DNA from: Thiotrichaceae bacterium
GTDB taxonomy: Bacteria; Pseudomonadota; Gammaproteobacteria; Thiotrichales; Thiotrichaceae
Assembly: GCA_027009095.1 (NCBI GenBank)
Contig: JALVDG010000386.1
Location: forward strand, 1 to 7,571
Direction: 5' to 3'
Length of the DNA: 7,571 bases
Below the pieces are notes generated by a model. It was given only the letters and a program-made list of their open reading frames with translations. It searched no databases and was not told the origin of the DNA. Of this stretch, positions 1 to 5,900 are shown one piece after another. Position numbers and translations under genes: made by a program. Numbering within the stretch: the first letter of the stretch is position 1; the number at the start of each line of letters is the position of its first letter.

Positions 1-399
1 CATTGCATTTTAATTGGCTTTAATCCCTATACTTTTACGGGTGCAAAACGCTTTTTGAAAGCATCCAATAAAAAAAATAAGCACTATAAAAAACGCAGTG
101 CATCCCATGTAAGGGATTGGTTTTCTTTGCTAGGTTTTGAAACCTTAGATGTTAATTACATTGGATTTCGTCCCAATGTACGCAATGAAAAAATATTTAA
201 AAATATGGCATGGATGGAAAAGTGGGGGGAAAAATTATGGCCGCTCTTAGGTAGCCTTTACATTATTCATGCTAAAAAACAGGTTGTTGCCATGAGACCA
301 CATAAAAAGGTATGGAAAGCTCCAATTTTAATCACAGGTGGCAAAGTTGCACTCAATCGTACGGCTCAACGTGTACGACGCACTCATTTTTCTAATTAA
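1..399 (+). CDS. SAM-dependent methyltransferase, C-terminal part (partial)
   Basis: The reading frame is open from the first base of the window and stops at TAA 397-399, so this is the last 132 residues of a gene that begins upstream. The visible part reads GFNPYTFTGAKRFL, then RDWFSLLGFETLDVNYIGFRP, an aromatic- and lysine-rich stretch, and a basic tail. This pattern is typical of the C-terminal half of the class I methyltransferases found beside rnhA in many gammaproteobacteria (YafS-like in E. coli). The SAM-binding glycine loop would lie upstream and cannot be checked. A TTG at 55 is only an internal leucine codon, not the start. The gene ends 13 bases before rnhA and is probably co-transcribed with it. 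The substrate is unknown; the family call rests on pattern and neighbourhood. Confidence 0.75.
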   Translation, partial: HCILIGFNPYTFTGAKRFLKASNKKNKHYKKRSASHVRDWFSLLGFETLDVNYIGFRPNVRNEKIFKNMAWMEKWGEKLWPLLGSLYIIHAKKQVVAMRPHKKVWKAPILITGGKVALNRTAQRVRRTHFSN

Positions 400-412
400 G
401 ATACCTATTTAA

Positions 413-865
413 ATGGATAATAAAAAAACAGTAGAGATATTTACCGATGGTGGTTGTCGCGGAAACCCAGGACCAGGTGGATGGGGAGTACTATTGCGTT
501 ATGGTAAAAACGAAAAAGAACTCTATGGATACGATAATGAAACAACCAATAATCGTATGGAGTTAATGGCTGCAATTAAAGGTTTAGAGACTCTTGATCA
601 ACCATGTAATGTGATATTAAGCACTGATTCCCAATATGTGCGACAAGGTATCAGTCAGTGGATGGAAAACTGGAAAAAACGAGGCTGGAAGACAGCAGCA
701 AAAAAACCAGTAAAAAACCAAGATCTTTGGCAACGTTTAGATAATGCCACACAACGGCATCAAATAGATTGGCGCTGGGTAAAAGGACACAGTGGACATG
801 CGGAAAATGACCGAGTAGATGCCTTAGCGAATAGAGCAATGGATGAAAAAGGAGGTCAGGAGTGA
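413..865 (+). CDS. rnhA: Ribonuclease HI
   Basis: The product (150 residues, the normal length for bacterial RNase HI) cleaves the RNA strand of RNA-DNA hybrids in the cytoplasm and helps remove R-loops and primers. The whole catalytic set is present: D12 in [16 protein letters not shown]50 in [10 protein letters not shown]72 in STDSQYV, H126 in VKGHSGH and D136 in RVDALA, each two positions later than in E. coli. The basic handle region [16 protein letters not shown] (87-102) that grips the hybrid is also intact. The ATG at 413 fits the family N-terminus; no good Shine-Dalgarno precedes it, so translation may be coupled to the methyltransferase gene that ends 13 bases earlier. The 3' end overlaps dnaQ by four bases. 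The identification is secure. Confidence 0.97.
   Translation: MDNKKTVEIFTDGGCRGNPGPGGWGVLLRYGKNEKELYGYDNETTNNRMELMAAIKGLETLDQPCNVILSTDSQYVRQGISQWMENWKKRGWKTAAKKPVKNQDLWQRLDNATQRHQIDWRWVKGHSGHAENDRVDALANRAMDEKGGQE
849..856 (+). promoter_or_regulatory. Shine-Dalgarno for dnaQ inside the rnhA 3' end
   Basis: AAGGAGGT is a near-perfect anti-16S match ending five bases before the GTG at 862. It supports GTG as the dnaQ start and lets dnaQ be translated on its own despite the overlap with the rnhA stop codon. Confidence 0.85.
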
Positions 866-1590
866 GTCGACAAATCCTTCTTGATACCGAAACAACAGGT
901 TTAGAAACACGTGACGGGCATCGCATTATAGAAATAGGCTGTGTTGAAATGATCGACCGCAAAATGACGGGCAATGATTATCATCAATATATCCAACCAG
1001 ATCGCGAAATAGACGCAGAAGCTTTAGCCGTTCACGGTATTACCCCCGAATTTCTTGCCGATAAGCCACGTTTTGAAGAAATTGCTCAAGATTTTATTGA
1101 CTATGTAAAAGGAGCGGAGTTGATTATTCACAATGCACCTTTTGATATTGGCTTTCTTAATTATGAGATAGGATTATTTAATCAAAAAACAGGGAGGAAT
1201 CAGCCTCCGCTTGATGAAATTTGCACGATTACCGACTCCTTAGTCATGGCGCGAGATTTACATCCTGGGCAACGTAATAGCCTAGATGCTCTTTGTAAAC
1301 GTTATGATATTAGCAATGAACATCGCCAGTTACACGGTGCACTACTTGACTCGCAAATACTCGGTGATGTTTATCTTGCGATGACAGGTGGGCAAGTCAC
1401 TTTATCTTTAATGAACGTCCAAGAAGAAGCTGAGGAAGGAACAAGTACAAGCGATATACGTCCTATTACTGCTGATTTAAGTGCCTTTAAAGTGATTAAA
1501 GCCAATGAGGAAGAATTGGCAGCACATCATGAACGCATGATGGCGATTGAAAAAATATCAGGCAACGATCATTGGAAGAAACTATTTTGA
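862..1590 (+). CDS. dnaQ: DNA polymerase III epsilon subunit, 3'-5' proofreading exonuclease
   Basis: Epsilon removes misincorporated nucleotides for the replicative polymerase and is held in the core between alpha (DnaE) and theta. The DEDDh exonuclease motifs are complete: D8 and E10 in LDTETTGL (Exo I), D95 in HNAPFDIGF (Exo II), H158 and D163 in HGALLDSQ (Exo III). Residues 175-183 (TGGQVTLSL) correspond to the beta-clamp-binding segment after the nuclease domain. The tail to residue 242, ending in HWKKLF, matches the alpha-binding extension, so this is a true DnaQ rather than a stand-alone exonuclease. The length is normal. The start is GTG at 862 in a GTGA overlap with the rnhA stop, behind a strong ribosome binding site. 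In E. coli rnhA and dnaQ diverge; here they run the same way as an operon. Confidence 0.97.
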   Translation: MSRQILLDTETTGLETRDGHRIIEIGCVEMIDRKMTGNDYHQYIQPDREIDAEALAVHGITPEFLADKPRFEEIAQDFIDYVKGAELIIHNAPFDIGFLNYEIGLFNQKTGRNQPPLDEICTITDSLVMARDLHPGQRNSLDALCKRYDISNEHRQLHGALLDSQILGDVYLAMTGGQVTLSLMNVQEEAEEGTSTSDIRPITADLSAFKVIKANEEELAAHHERMMAIEKISGNDHWKKLF

Positions 1591-1600
1591 TGCTCATTCT

Positions 1601-1783
1601 ATGAAGTTATCCGATGCTTCATTGCTCATACTCTTAGCGGCAATTTGGGGTAACTCCTTTATTTTTATGTGAGCGACTGTTGGAGTACTTGTCACAGCAA
1701 GAATGTAGATAGCAATCATTATTATTTTATTTGGAACGGCTTTAGTAGCGAATGTTATCAGCTCTACTACTCCATCAAACTAA
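1601..1783 (+). pseudogene. Decayed EamA/DMT-family transporter remnant
   Basis: Eleven bases after dnaQ one frame reads MKLSDASLLILLAAIWGNSF followed by IFM and a TGA at 1670. The hydrophobic run with WGxSF is the hallmark first membrane segment of EamA (drug/metabolite transporter) permeases. The same frame resumes with VGVLVTARM, as in the family's second segment start (PxxGxxxxARM), hits TAG at 1706, then reads a hydrophobic IAIIIILFGTALVANVIS and stops at TAA 1781. Only 60 codons remain of a family that is usually near 300 residues, so most of the gene has been deleted and the remainder carries two in-frame stops. That the last stretch is the original C-terminal end is inference. The gene cannot make a working transporter. 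Confidence 0.7.
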
Positions 1784-1855
1784 AATTGAAGTATTTGTAA
1801 AAACATAAACAAGTGATAAAAACCAAACATTTTTAGAGTTTTTTTATTCATAAAT

Positions 1856-1887
1856 CATTCATGTTTTAGTTGTTATGATGATGAATG
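1856..1887. repeat. Inverted repeat around the pilY1 -10 element
   Basis: CATTCAT (1856-1862) and ATGAATG (1881-1887) are perfect 7-base inverted arms separated by 18 bases that include the candidate -10. The centre-to-centre spacing of 25 bases is a little over two helical turns, as for a dimeric regulator's half-sites. No known operator is recognised, and AT-rich DNA gives such arms by chance fairly often. Confidence 0.3.
1871..1879 (+). promoter_or_regulatory. Candidate extended -10 promoter of pilY1
   Basis: TGTTATGAT contains the extended -10 element TGn followed by TATGAT, one base off the sigma-70 consensus. No good -35 hexamer sits 16-18 bases upstream (around 1850-1857), which is tolerated by extended -10 promoters. 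Transcription would start near 1886, giving a leader of roughly 70 bases before the ATG at 1958. This is inference from sequence only. Confidence 0.35.
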
Positions 1888-1957
1888 TCTAAAAATCTCT
1901 CTCTTGCCATAATTACAATAACTTGGTTTTTTAAAAGCACTTAAAAAATAAAATAAA

Positions 1958-4900
1958 ATGATGAAAAAAATACTTAATGGTTTCTTAGCTGTTTTCTTTT
2001 TGCTAACAGTGACTTTCGTAGCGAAGGCAGAAGATACAGAGATTTATAAAGACTTACCGCTTCCTGCTAATGCAAATATTATGTTTATATTAGATCTTTC
2101 TGGCAGTATGTTGTGGGATTTATATTCAGAAAATAAAGCGGCAGACCCATCAATTGAACGATTAGCAGTAATGAAGTTAGCCTTAGATAATGTATTATCT
2201 GATCCAGATCTAAAAGATATAAATATTGGACTAATGAGTTTCTCAGGTATCAATAGTGCTGCTGATAGTGTAGCTCATGGACCTACTTTTCCCGTGGAGG
2301 ATGCAAACTTTCACTCTGAAGGAGCATTAATACAGAATCCTAAATTTGATCCAAATATAGATGATAGTGCAATGTATCTTTCTATCAAAAATAACTGGAG
2401 CTCTTTAAACACTAAATATAATTGGCTTGCCACAAAAAAAGATAGCTGGATATACAAAAAAATTAACGGAATAGCGGGAGCAAAGAAAACAACAAAACAA
2501 AAGGCAAGCCCAACAGAGATAAGTGCGAAAGAATATATGCGATTAGCCGCAAGTACTTGGCAGGCTAGTAATGGTGGAACACCGATAGTCGATGCATTGT
2601 ATGAGGCTGCTTTATACTTTAAAGGGGAGAAAGTAGACTATGGTCGATATTTAGCAACAGACCATCGTGCCGCTCACCCATCAAGTTATACTGGTGAAAT
2701 GACACTAACGCCAGGGGCGCTATCACCTGTTTGTTCATTCAAAACATGTGGAGGAAGCTCGGGGTTAGCTTGTGATAGCCCGAGTGATTGCACGGATTAT
2801 CCAGCGGGTTCATATATAGATGAATGCTGGAAAAGTACCGCAGCAGAGTGTGAGCTTGATCCTAATTACAGCAATTGTAAATTTATTCCTAATCAAGACT
2901 GTTCTGATACTTGTCCAAGTAATCAATATGACGAATTTGGTAAGTGCAAAAAACCTGTAAATGTCTGTGTGGATGATAACTATTTTGAGTGTGAAGTATC
3001 TTATAATGCTTACACTGAATGTAAAAAAGAAGTTTGTACGATGAAGCCAGGCGCTAGTGTACTCACAGGAAATCCAGTATATATCTCTCCGATAAAAGAT
3101 GAATGTCAGAGTAATACACTTATCTTGATGACCGATGGACGACCAACGCTCAATAAAAGTGCTAACAGAGTGACTAACCTTATCCCAAGTAAATATAGTA
3201 ATAACTGTAAAAATAATGGTGACTCATCAGCAACTCCTATCGATGTCAATTATGCGGGGCGTTGTGGACCAGAACTTGTTAGCTATTTACATAATGAAGA
3301 CCAGTCGCCACTGACAGGGAAACAAACTATTGAAACATCAACCATTGGTTTTGCTCTAAATGCTAATGCCGAAGCCGCTAAGTATTTAGCGACTATCGCT
3401 AAAAAAGGAGGTGGTCAATTTTATGATGCAAAAGATGGTGATGCGCTTGTTGAGTCTTTTAAAAGCGCGATAGCGAGCGTTGGAAAAAAAGCAAGGGCAT
3501 TCGCTACCCCAACTTTTGTTGTCGATCCCTCAAATATGCTTGAGCACCAAAATGAAGTTTACCTTCCTCTTTTCACTACAAAACGTGGTCCTTTGTGGAG
3601 TGGTAATTTAAAGAAGTTCACACTTAAAGATGGGGAAATTGTTGATAAGTTAAAAATTGCAGCAACCAGCGCGACAGGTGTATTACGCGCAGATGCTCAA
3701 GACGAATGGGCAAAAACAGTGCCAGATCATGCTGTTGAAGGTGGGGGGGCTGCCAGTTTATTAGACCCTGCTAAACGTAATTTACTAACGGACGCCTCTG
3801 TTTCTATTACGGCAGGTTCTGGAAATGTATTAAATCAACTGAGTAAACCCAGTGTGACTAAAGTCATGTTAGGTGATGGCTCAATGAGTGATGCTTTTCA
3901 AGATAAGTTATTAAGTTTTATTCGTGGTTATGAATCAGATGGAAAAACAGCGCGTCATCATATGGGGGATATTGTACACAGCAAGCCTGTCGTGGTTTCT
4001 TATGCGAGTGAAAAGCGCGTGTTTGTTGGCACAAACGAAGGTTATTTACATTCTTTTGATGCGGATACAGGAGAAGAAAAATTCGCTTTTATGCCAGAAA
4101 CATTACTGAAAAATATTATCGTTCAGTATAACAATAACTCAAAAGACAAGCATCTCTCAGGTGTCGATGGTGAAATTACTGTTTGGGTACAAGATACAAA
4201 TCACAACGCAAAGGTCGATACAGGAGAAAAAGTGTATCTCTTTTTTGGTCTTCGTCGAGGAGGAAGAGCCTATTATGCTTTAGATGTATCTGATCCTACC
4301 AAAGACCCTAAGCTTCTCTGGAGAATTGATCCTAGCCAGAGTGATTTTAGTGAATTAGGTCAAACATGGTCTAAGCCCGTGCTAGCTCGTTTGCGTTATG
4401 GTAAGAATAAGGACTTACGTCCCGTCCTTATTTTTGGTGGTGGTTACAATACTCGCATTGATGAAGAAGATATTTCATTACGTCCTGCTGCATCAACGAG
4501 TAATAAAGGAACGAGTGTCTATATTGTTAATGCAGAAACAGGTGCACTTATTTGGCGCGCTGATAATCTTAATATTACCGAAGATATGAAGTATTCCGTA
4601 CCAAGCACGATTAGCGCGCTAGATATGGATAGAAATGGCTCGGTTGATCGCTTGTATTTTGGTGATATGGGGGGGAATGTTTGGCGTGTAGACTTAAATG
4701 CTGGAGATTTTATTCCCAAGGGCGATTTACATGATGTTTCTAAAGCAACGCTACATAAATTAGCAGAGCTAGGAGGAAGCGGTAAAGATTTACGTAAATT
4801 CTTCTACGAGCCTGATGTTGCTTTCTTTAAAAATTATGGAAGTCTTTACTTAACTATAGCAATGGGTAGTGGATATCGCTCACATCCATTAAATGAGAAT

Positions 4901-5503
4901 ATAACGGATCGTTTTTACGTGTTAAGAGATAAGTACGTTTTAAATACCCCAGACTCCAACTTTAAAACCATCGAAAAAGACAGTGGTGTTAATTTAGTAA
5001 AAGCTCCCGTTGATAAAAAGCTTAATTTATTGGACGCCGCTTATTACGGTTGGTATTTAGACCTTACCGCAACTCAGCATGAGAAAATATTATCACCAGC
5101 AGTAACTTTTATGAATAGAGTGGCATTTTCAAGTTTTGGTAAAACAAGCTCAACAACAGGAGCAACAGCAGGTAGTTGTGATGTAAAAACTAATTTTCAA
5201 TCAAGAGCTTATGTGTTGGACTTATTAAGAGGTCATGCGGTTATTGATTTTGATTCAAGCTCACCAGGCAATGAAGTATCTATTAAGACTTCTAATGAAG
5301 AAATTATATCTACACCACAAATATTTTTTAATAAAATACGCTCTTCCAAAGGTAAAGCGTGTAGTAAAAATGATTGTGGACAAACCTTCTCAATTCGAGC
5401 AGGAAAAAACAAATCCTCTTTTGTTAATAAAGCAACAAGTGGCGGTAAGGTTAATATAAGCAATGAGCTACCAAAAGTTTTTTGGAGAGCACAAGGTAGT
5501 TAA
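1958..5503 (+). CDS. pilY1: PilY1-like type IV pilus tip adhesin with von Willebrand A domain
   Basis: This 1181-residue protein is a secreted PilY1/PilC-family adhesin, expected at the tip of type IV pili, where it primes assembly, counteracts retraction and can sense surfaces. A signal peptide covers residues 1-24 (lysines, hydrophobic core, AKA before ED). The von Willebrand A domain starts near 39 with a full metal site: DLSGS (46-50), T208 in NGGTPIVDAL and D393 in LILMTDGRPT; it ends near 510. Fourteen cysteines fall in residues 259-360, inside that domain. From about 512 the typical PilY1 linker follows (RGPLWSGNLKKF), then the beta-propeller (KPVVVSY, VFVGTNEGYLHSFDADTGE near 676-700; YRSHPLNENITDRFYVLRD later). 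Two calcium-loop motifs are present, DxNxNxxxD at 746-754 and DxDxNxxxD at 889-897. No RGD is seen. Two ATGs stand in tandem at 1958 and 1961 without a Shine-Dalgarno; either could be used. No minor pilin genes are adjacent. Confidence 0.92.
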   Translation: MMKKILNGFLAVFFLLTVTFVAKAEDTEIYKDLPLPANANIMFILDLSGSMLWDLYSENKAADPSIERLAVMKLALDNVLSDPDLKDINIGLMSFSGINSAADSVAHGPTFPVEDANFHSEGALIQNPKFDPNIDDSAMYLSIKNNWSSLNTKYNWLATKKDSWIYKKINGIAGAKKTTKQKASPTEISAKEYMRLAASTWQASNGGTPIVDALYEAALYFKGEKVDYGRYLATDHRAAHPSSYTGEMTLTPGALSPVCSFKTCGGSSGLACDSPSDCTDYPAGSYIDECWKSTAAECELDPNYSNCKFIPNQDCSDTCPSNQYDEFGKCKKPVNVCVDDNYFECEVSYNAYTECKKEVCTMKPGASVLTGNPVYISPIKDECQSNTLILMTDGRPTLNKSANRVTNLIPSKYSNNCKNNGDSSATPIDVNYAGRCGPELVSYLHNEDQSPLTGKQTIETSTIGFALNANAEAAKYLATIAKKGGGQFYDAKDGDALVESFKSAIASVGKKARAFATPTFVVDPSNMLEHQNEVYLPLFTTKRGPLWSGNLKKFTLKDGEIVDKLKIAATSATGVLRADAQDEWAKTVPDHAVEGGGAASLLDPAKRNLLTDASVSITAGSGNVLNQLSKPSVTKVMLGDGSMSDAFQDKLLSFIRGYESDGKTARHHMGDIVHSKPVVVSYASEKRVFVGTNEGYLHSFDADTGEEKFAFMPETLLKNIIVQYNNNSKDKHLSGVDGEITVWVQDTNHNAKVDTGEKVYLFFGLRRGGRAYYALDVSDPTKDPKLLWRIDPSQSDFSELGQTWSKPVLARLRYGKNKDLRPVLIFGGGYNTRIDEEDISLRPAASTSNKGTSVYIVNAETGALIWRADNLNITEDMKYSVPSTISALDMDRNGSVDRLYFGDMGGNVWRVDLNAGDFIPKGDLHDVSKATLHKLAELGGSGKDLRKFFYEPDVAFFKNYGSLYLTIAMGSGYRSHPLNENITDRFYVLRDKYVLNTPDSNFKTIEKDSGVNLVKAPVDKKLNLLDAAYYGWYLDLTATQHEKILSPAVTFMNRVAFSSFGKTSSTTGATAGSCDVKTNFQSRAYVLDLLRGHAVIDFDSSSPGNEVSIKTSNEEIISTPQIFFNKIRSSKGKACSKNDCGQTFSIRAGKNKSSFVNKATSGGKVNISNELPKVFWRAQGS

Positions 5504-5653
5504 TGGCTGGTATCATGTAATATTACTAGTTTAAGAAAGAGAGTAAAAAAATCTAAACTCAAAAGGACTACGAAAACTTTCACTGATATTTGAATAGATG
5601 ACTGCGTAACATCAGATATATAATTAGGAGTACTAGTACAGTGACTGCTTAGA

Positions 5654-5713
5654 TTGCGCTTTATTTTGCCCAATTTTTTTACTTGTATTGAACTCGAATA
5701 AAATAAGACGCAA
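5654..5713. repeat. Imperfect inverted repeat, 14-base arms
   Basis: TTGCGCTTTATTTT (5654-5667) pairs with AAAATAAGACGCAA (5700-5713): 12 of 14 positions match, with a 32-base loop. It lacks a following T-run, so a classical terminator is unlikely. It abuts the target site of the MITE-like element and could be an aroE leader structure or an older repeat. Confidence 0.45.
5678..5704 (+). promoter_or_regulatory. Weak candidate aroE promoter
   Basis: TTTACT (5678-5683) and TAAAAT (5699-5704) resemble -35 and -10 boxes with four and five of six matches, but the spacer of 15 is short. If real, transcription would begin near 5711, and the MITE-like element would then lie in the aroE leader. Similar matches arise by chance in AT-rich DNA. 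Confidence 0.2.
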
Positions 5714-5715
5714 GT

Positions 5716-5721
5716 TGAATA
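5716..5721. repeat. Left target-site duplication TGAATA
   Basis: TGAATA directly abuts the left terminal inverted repeat and is repeated in the same orientation right after the right one (5854-5859). A short exact direct repeat at both edges is the footprint of transposition. Confidence 0.7.
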
Positions 5722-5853
5722 CCTAAATCCGTGGCTTCACTACAGTACACTGAATAAGCTATTGATTCATAATAGGTTAAAAATAACCACTTAATCTAAG
5801 GATGAAGCTAAAACTTTATAAATTTTTATCGGTATTGAAGTCACGGATAAAGG
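5722..5853. mobile_element. 132-bp MITE-like element upstream of aroE
   Basis: The ends are imperfect inverted repeats: CCTAAATCCGTGGCTTCA at 5722-5739 against the complement of 5836-5853, CCTTTATCCGTGACTTCA, 15 of 18 matching. The similarity continues weakly to 22 bases (18 of 22, arms 5722-5743 and 5832-5853). The element is bounded exactly by the direct repeat TGAATA on both sides. It has no transposase coding capacity, so it would be non-autonomous and moved by an enzyme encoded elsewhere. Inside are a perfect hairpin GGTTA-AAAA-TAACC (5775-5788) and TGAAT/ATTCA arms (5751-5769). The TIR sequence and 6-base duplication do not let me assign an IS family. Divergence between the two ends suggests an old insertion. 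Confidence 0.65.
5775..5788. repeat. Small hairpin inside the MITE-like element
   Basis: GGTTA and TAACC form a perfect 5-base stem with an AAAA loop. It would lie at the heart of the folded element if transcribed into the aroE leader. No T-run follows, so it is not a terminator. Confidence 0.4.
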
Positions 5854-5859
5854 TGAATA
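5854..5859. repeat. Right target-site duplication TGAATA
   Basis: This second copy of TGAATA abuts the right terminal inverted repeat. Deleting the element plus one copy rejoins AAGTTGA (5712-5718) to TCAACTT (5865-5871) as a perfect 7-base stem with an 8-base loop, a plausible original target. Confidence 0.7.
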
Positions 5860-5887
5860 GTTACTCAACTTCAAACCCTACCTATCC

Positions 5888-5893
5888 AAGGAA
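5888..5893 (+). promoter_or_regulatory. Shine-Dalgarno that fixes the aroE start
   Basis: AAGGAA lies seven bases before ATG 5901. The upstream in-frame ATG at 5802 falls inside the MITE-like element, so this site supports 5901 as the real start. Confidence 0.75.
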
Positions 5894-5900
5894 ATCCGAA

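Larger units (their letters stand above)
1784..1957. other. AT-rich intergenic region upstream of pilY1
   Basis: These 174 bases hold no open frame of note. They contain A and T runs, the candidate extended -10 at 1871-1879 and the inverted repeat around it. A stem of A-T pairs could form between the A-rich stretch near 1817 and the T-run near 1840, but it has almost no G-C and I do not call it a terminator. Confidence 0.5.
5504..5715. other. Non-coding region between pilY1 and the MITE-like element
   Basis: No credible gene is seen on either strand. The stretch holds two perfect 10-base palindromes, GTAATATTAC (5517-5526) and GTACTAGTAC (5630-5639), a 7-base direct repeat TGACTGC (5599-5605 and 5642-5648), and the left and right arms of a larger hairpin at 5654-5713. 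No GC-rich stem with a T-run that would end pilY1 transcription is visible. The density of degenerate repeats suggests decayed mobile DNA, but no transposase can be identified. Confidence 0.5.

Noticed and set aside
55..57. TTG as a start codon for the first gene.
   Set aside because: The frame continues to the window edge with family-like residues before it, so the gene is simply cut by the window.
651..974. Open frame on the minus strand across rnhA and dnaQ.
   Set aside because: It is a shadow of two well-supported genes and its product resembles no protein family I know.
1817..1850. A-run and T-run that could pair as a terminator after the transporter relic.
   Set aside because: The stem is nearly all A-T with unequal arms and no G-C clamp, so it would be too weak.
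3924..4109. Short + strand frames overlapping pilY1 here and near 4398-4589 and 5235-5459.
   Set aside because: All are out-of-frame shadows of pilY1 with low-complexity products and no ribosome binding site.
5504..5593. Basic peptide (LRKRVKKSKLKRTTKTF) just after pilY1, faintly like the C-terminal end of IS1-type transposases.
   Set aside because: The likeness is limited to scattered lysines and arginines; no catalytic motif, no IS ends and no length support it.
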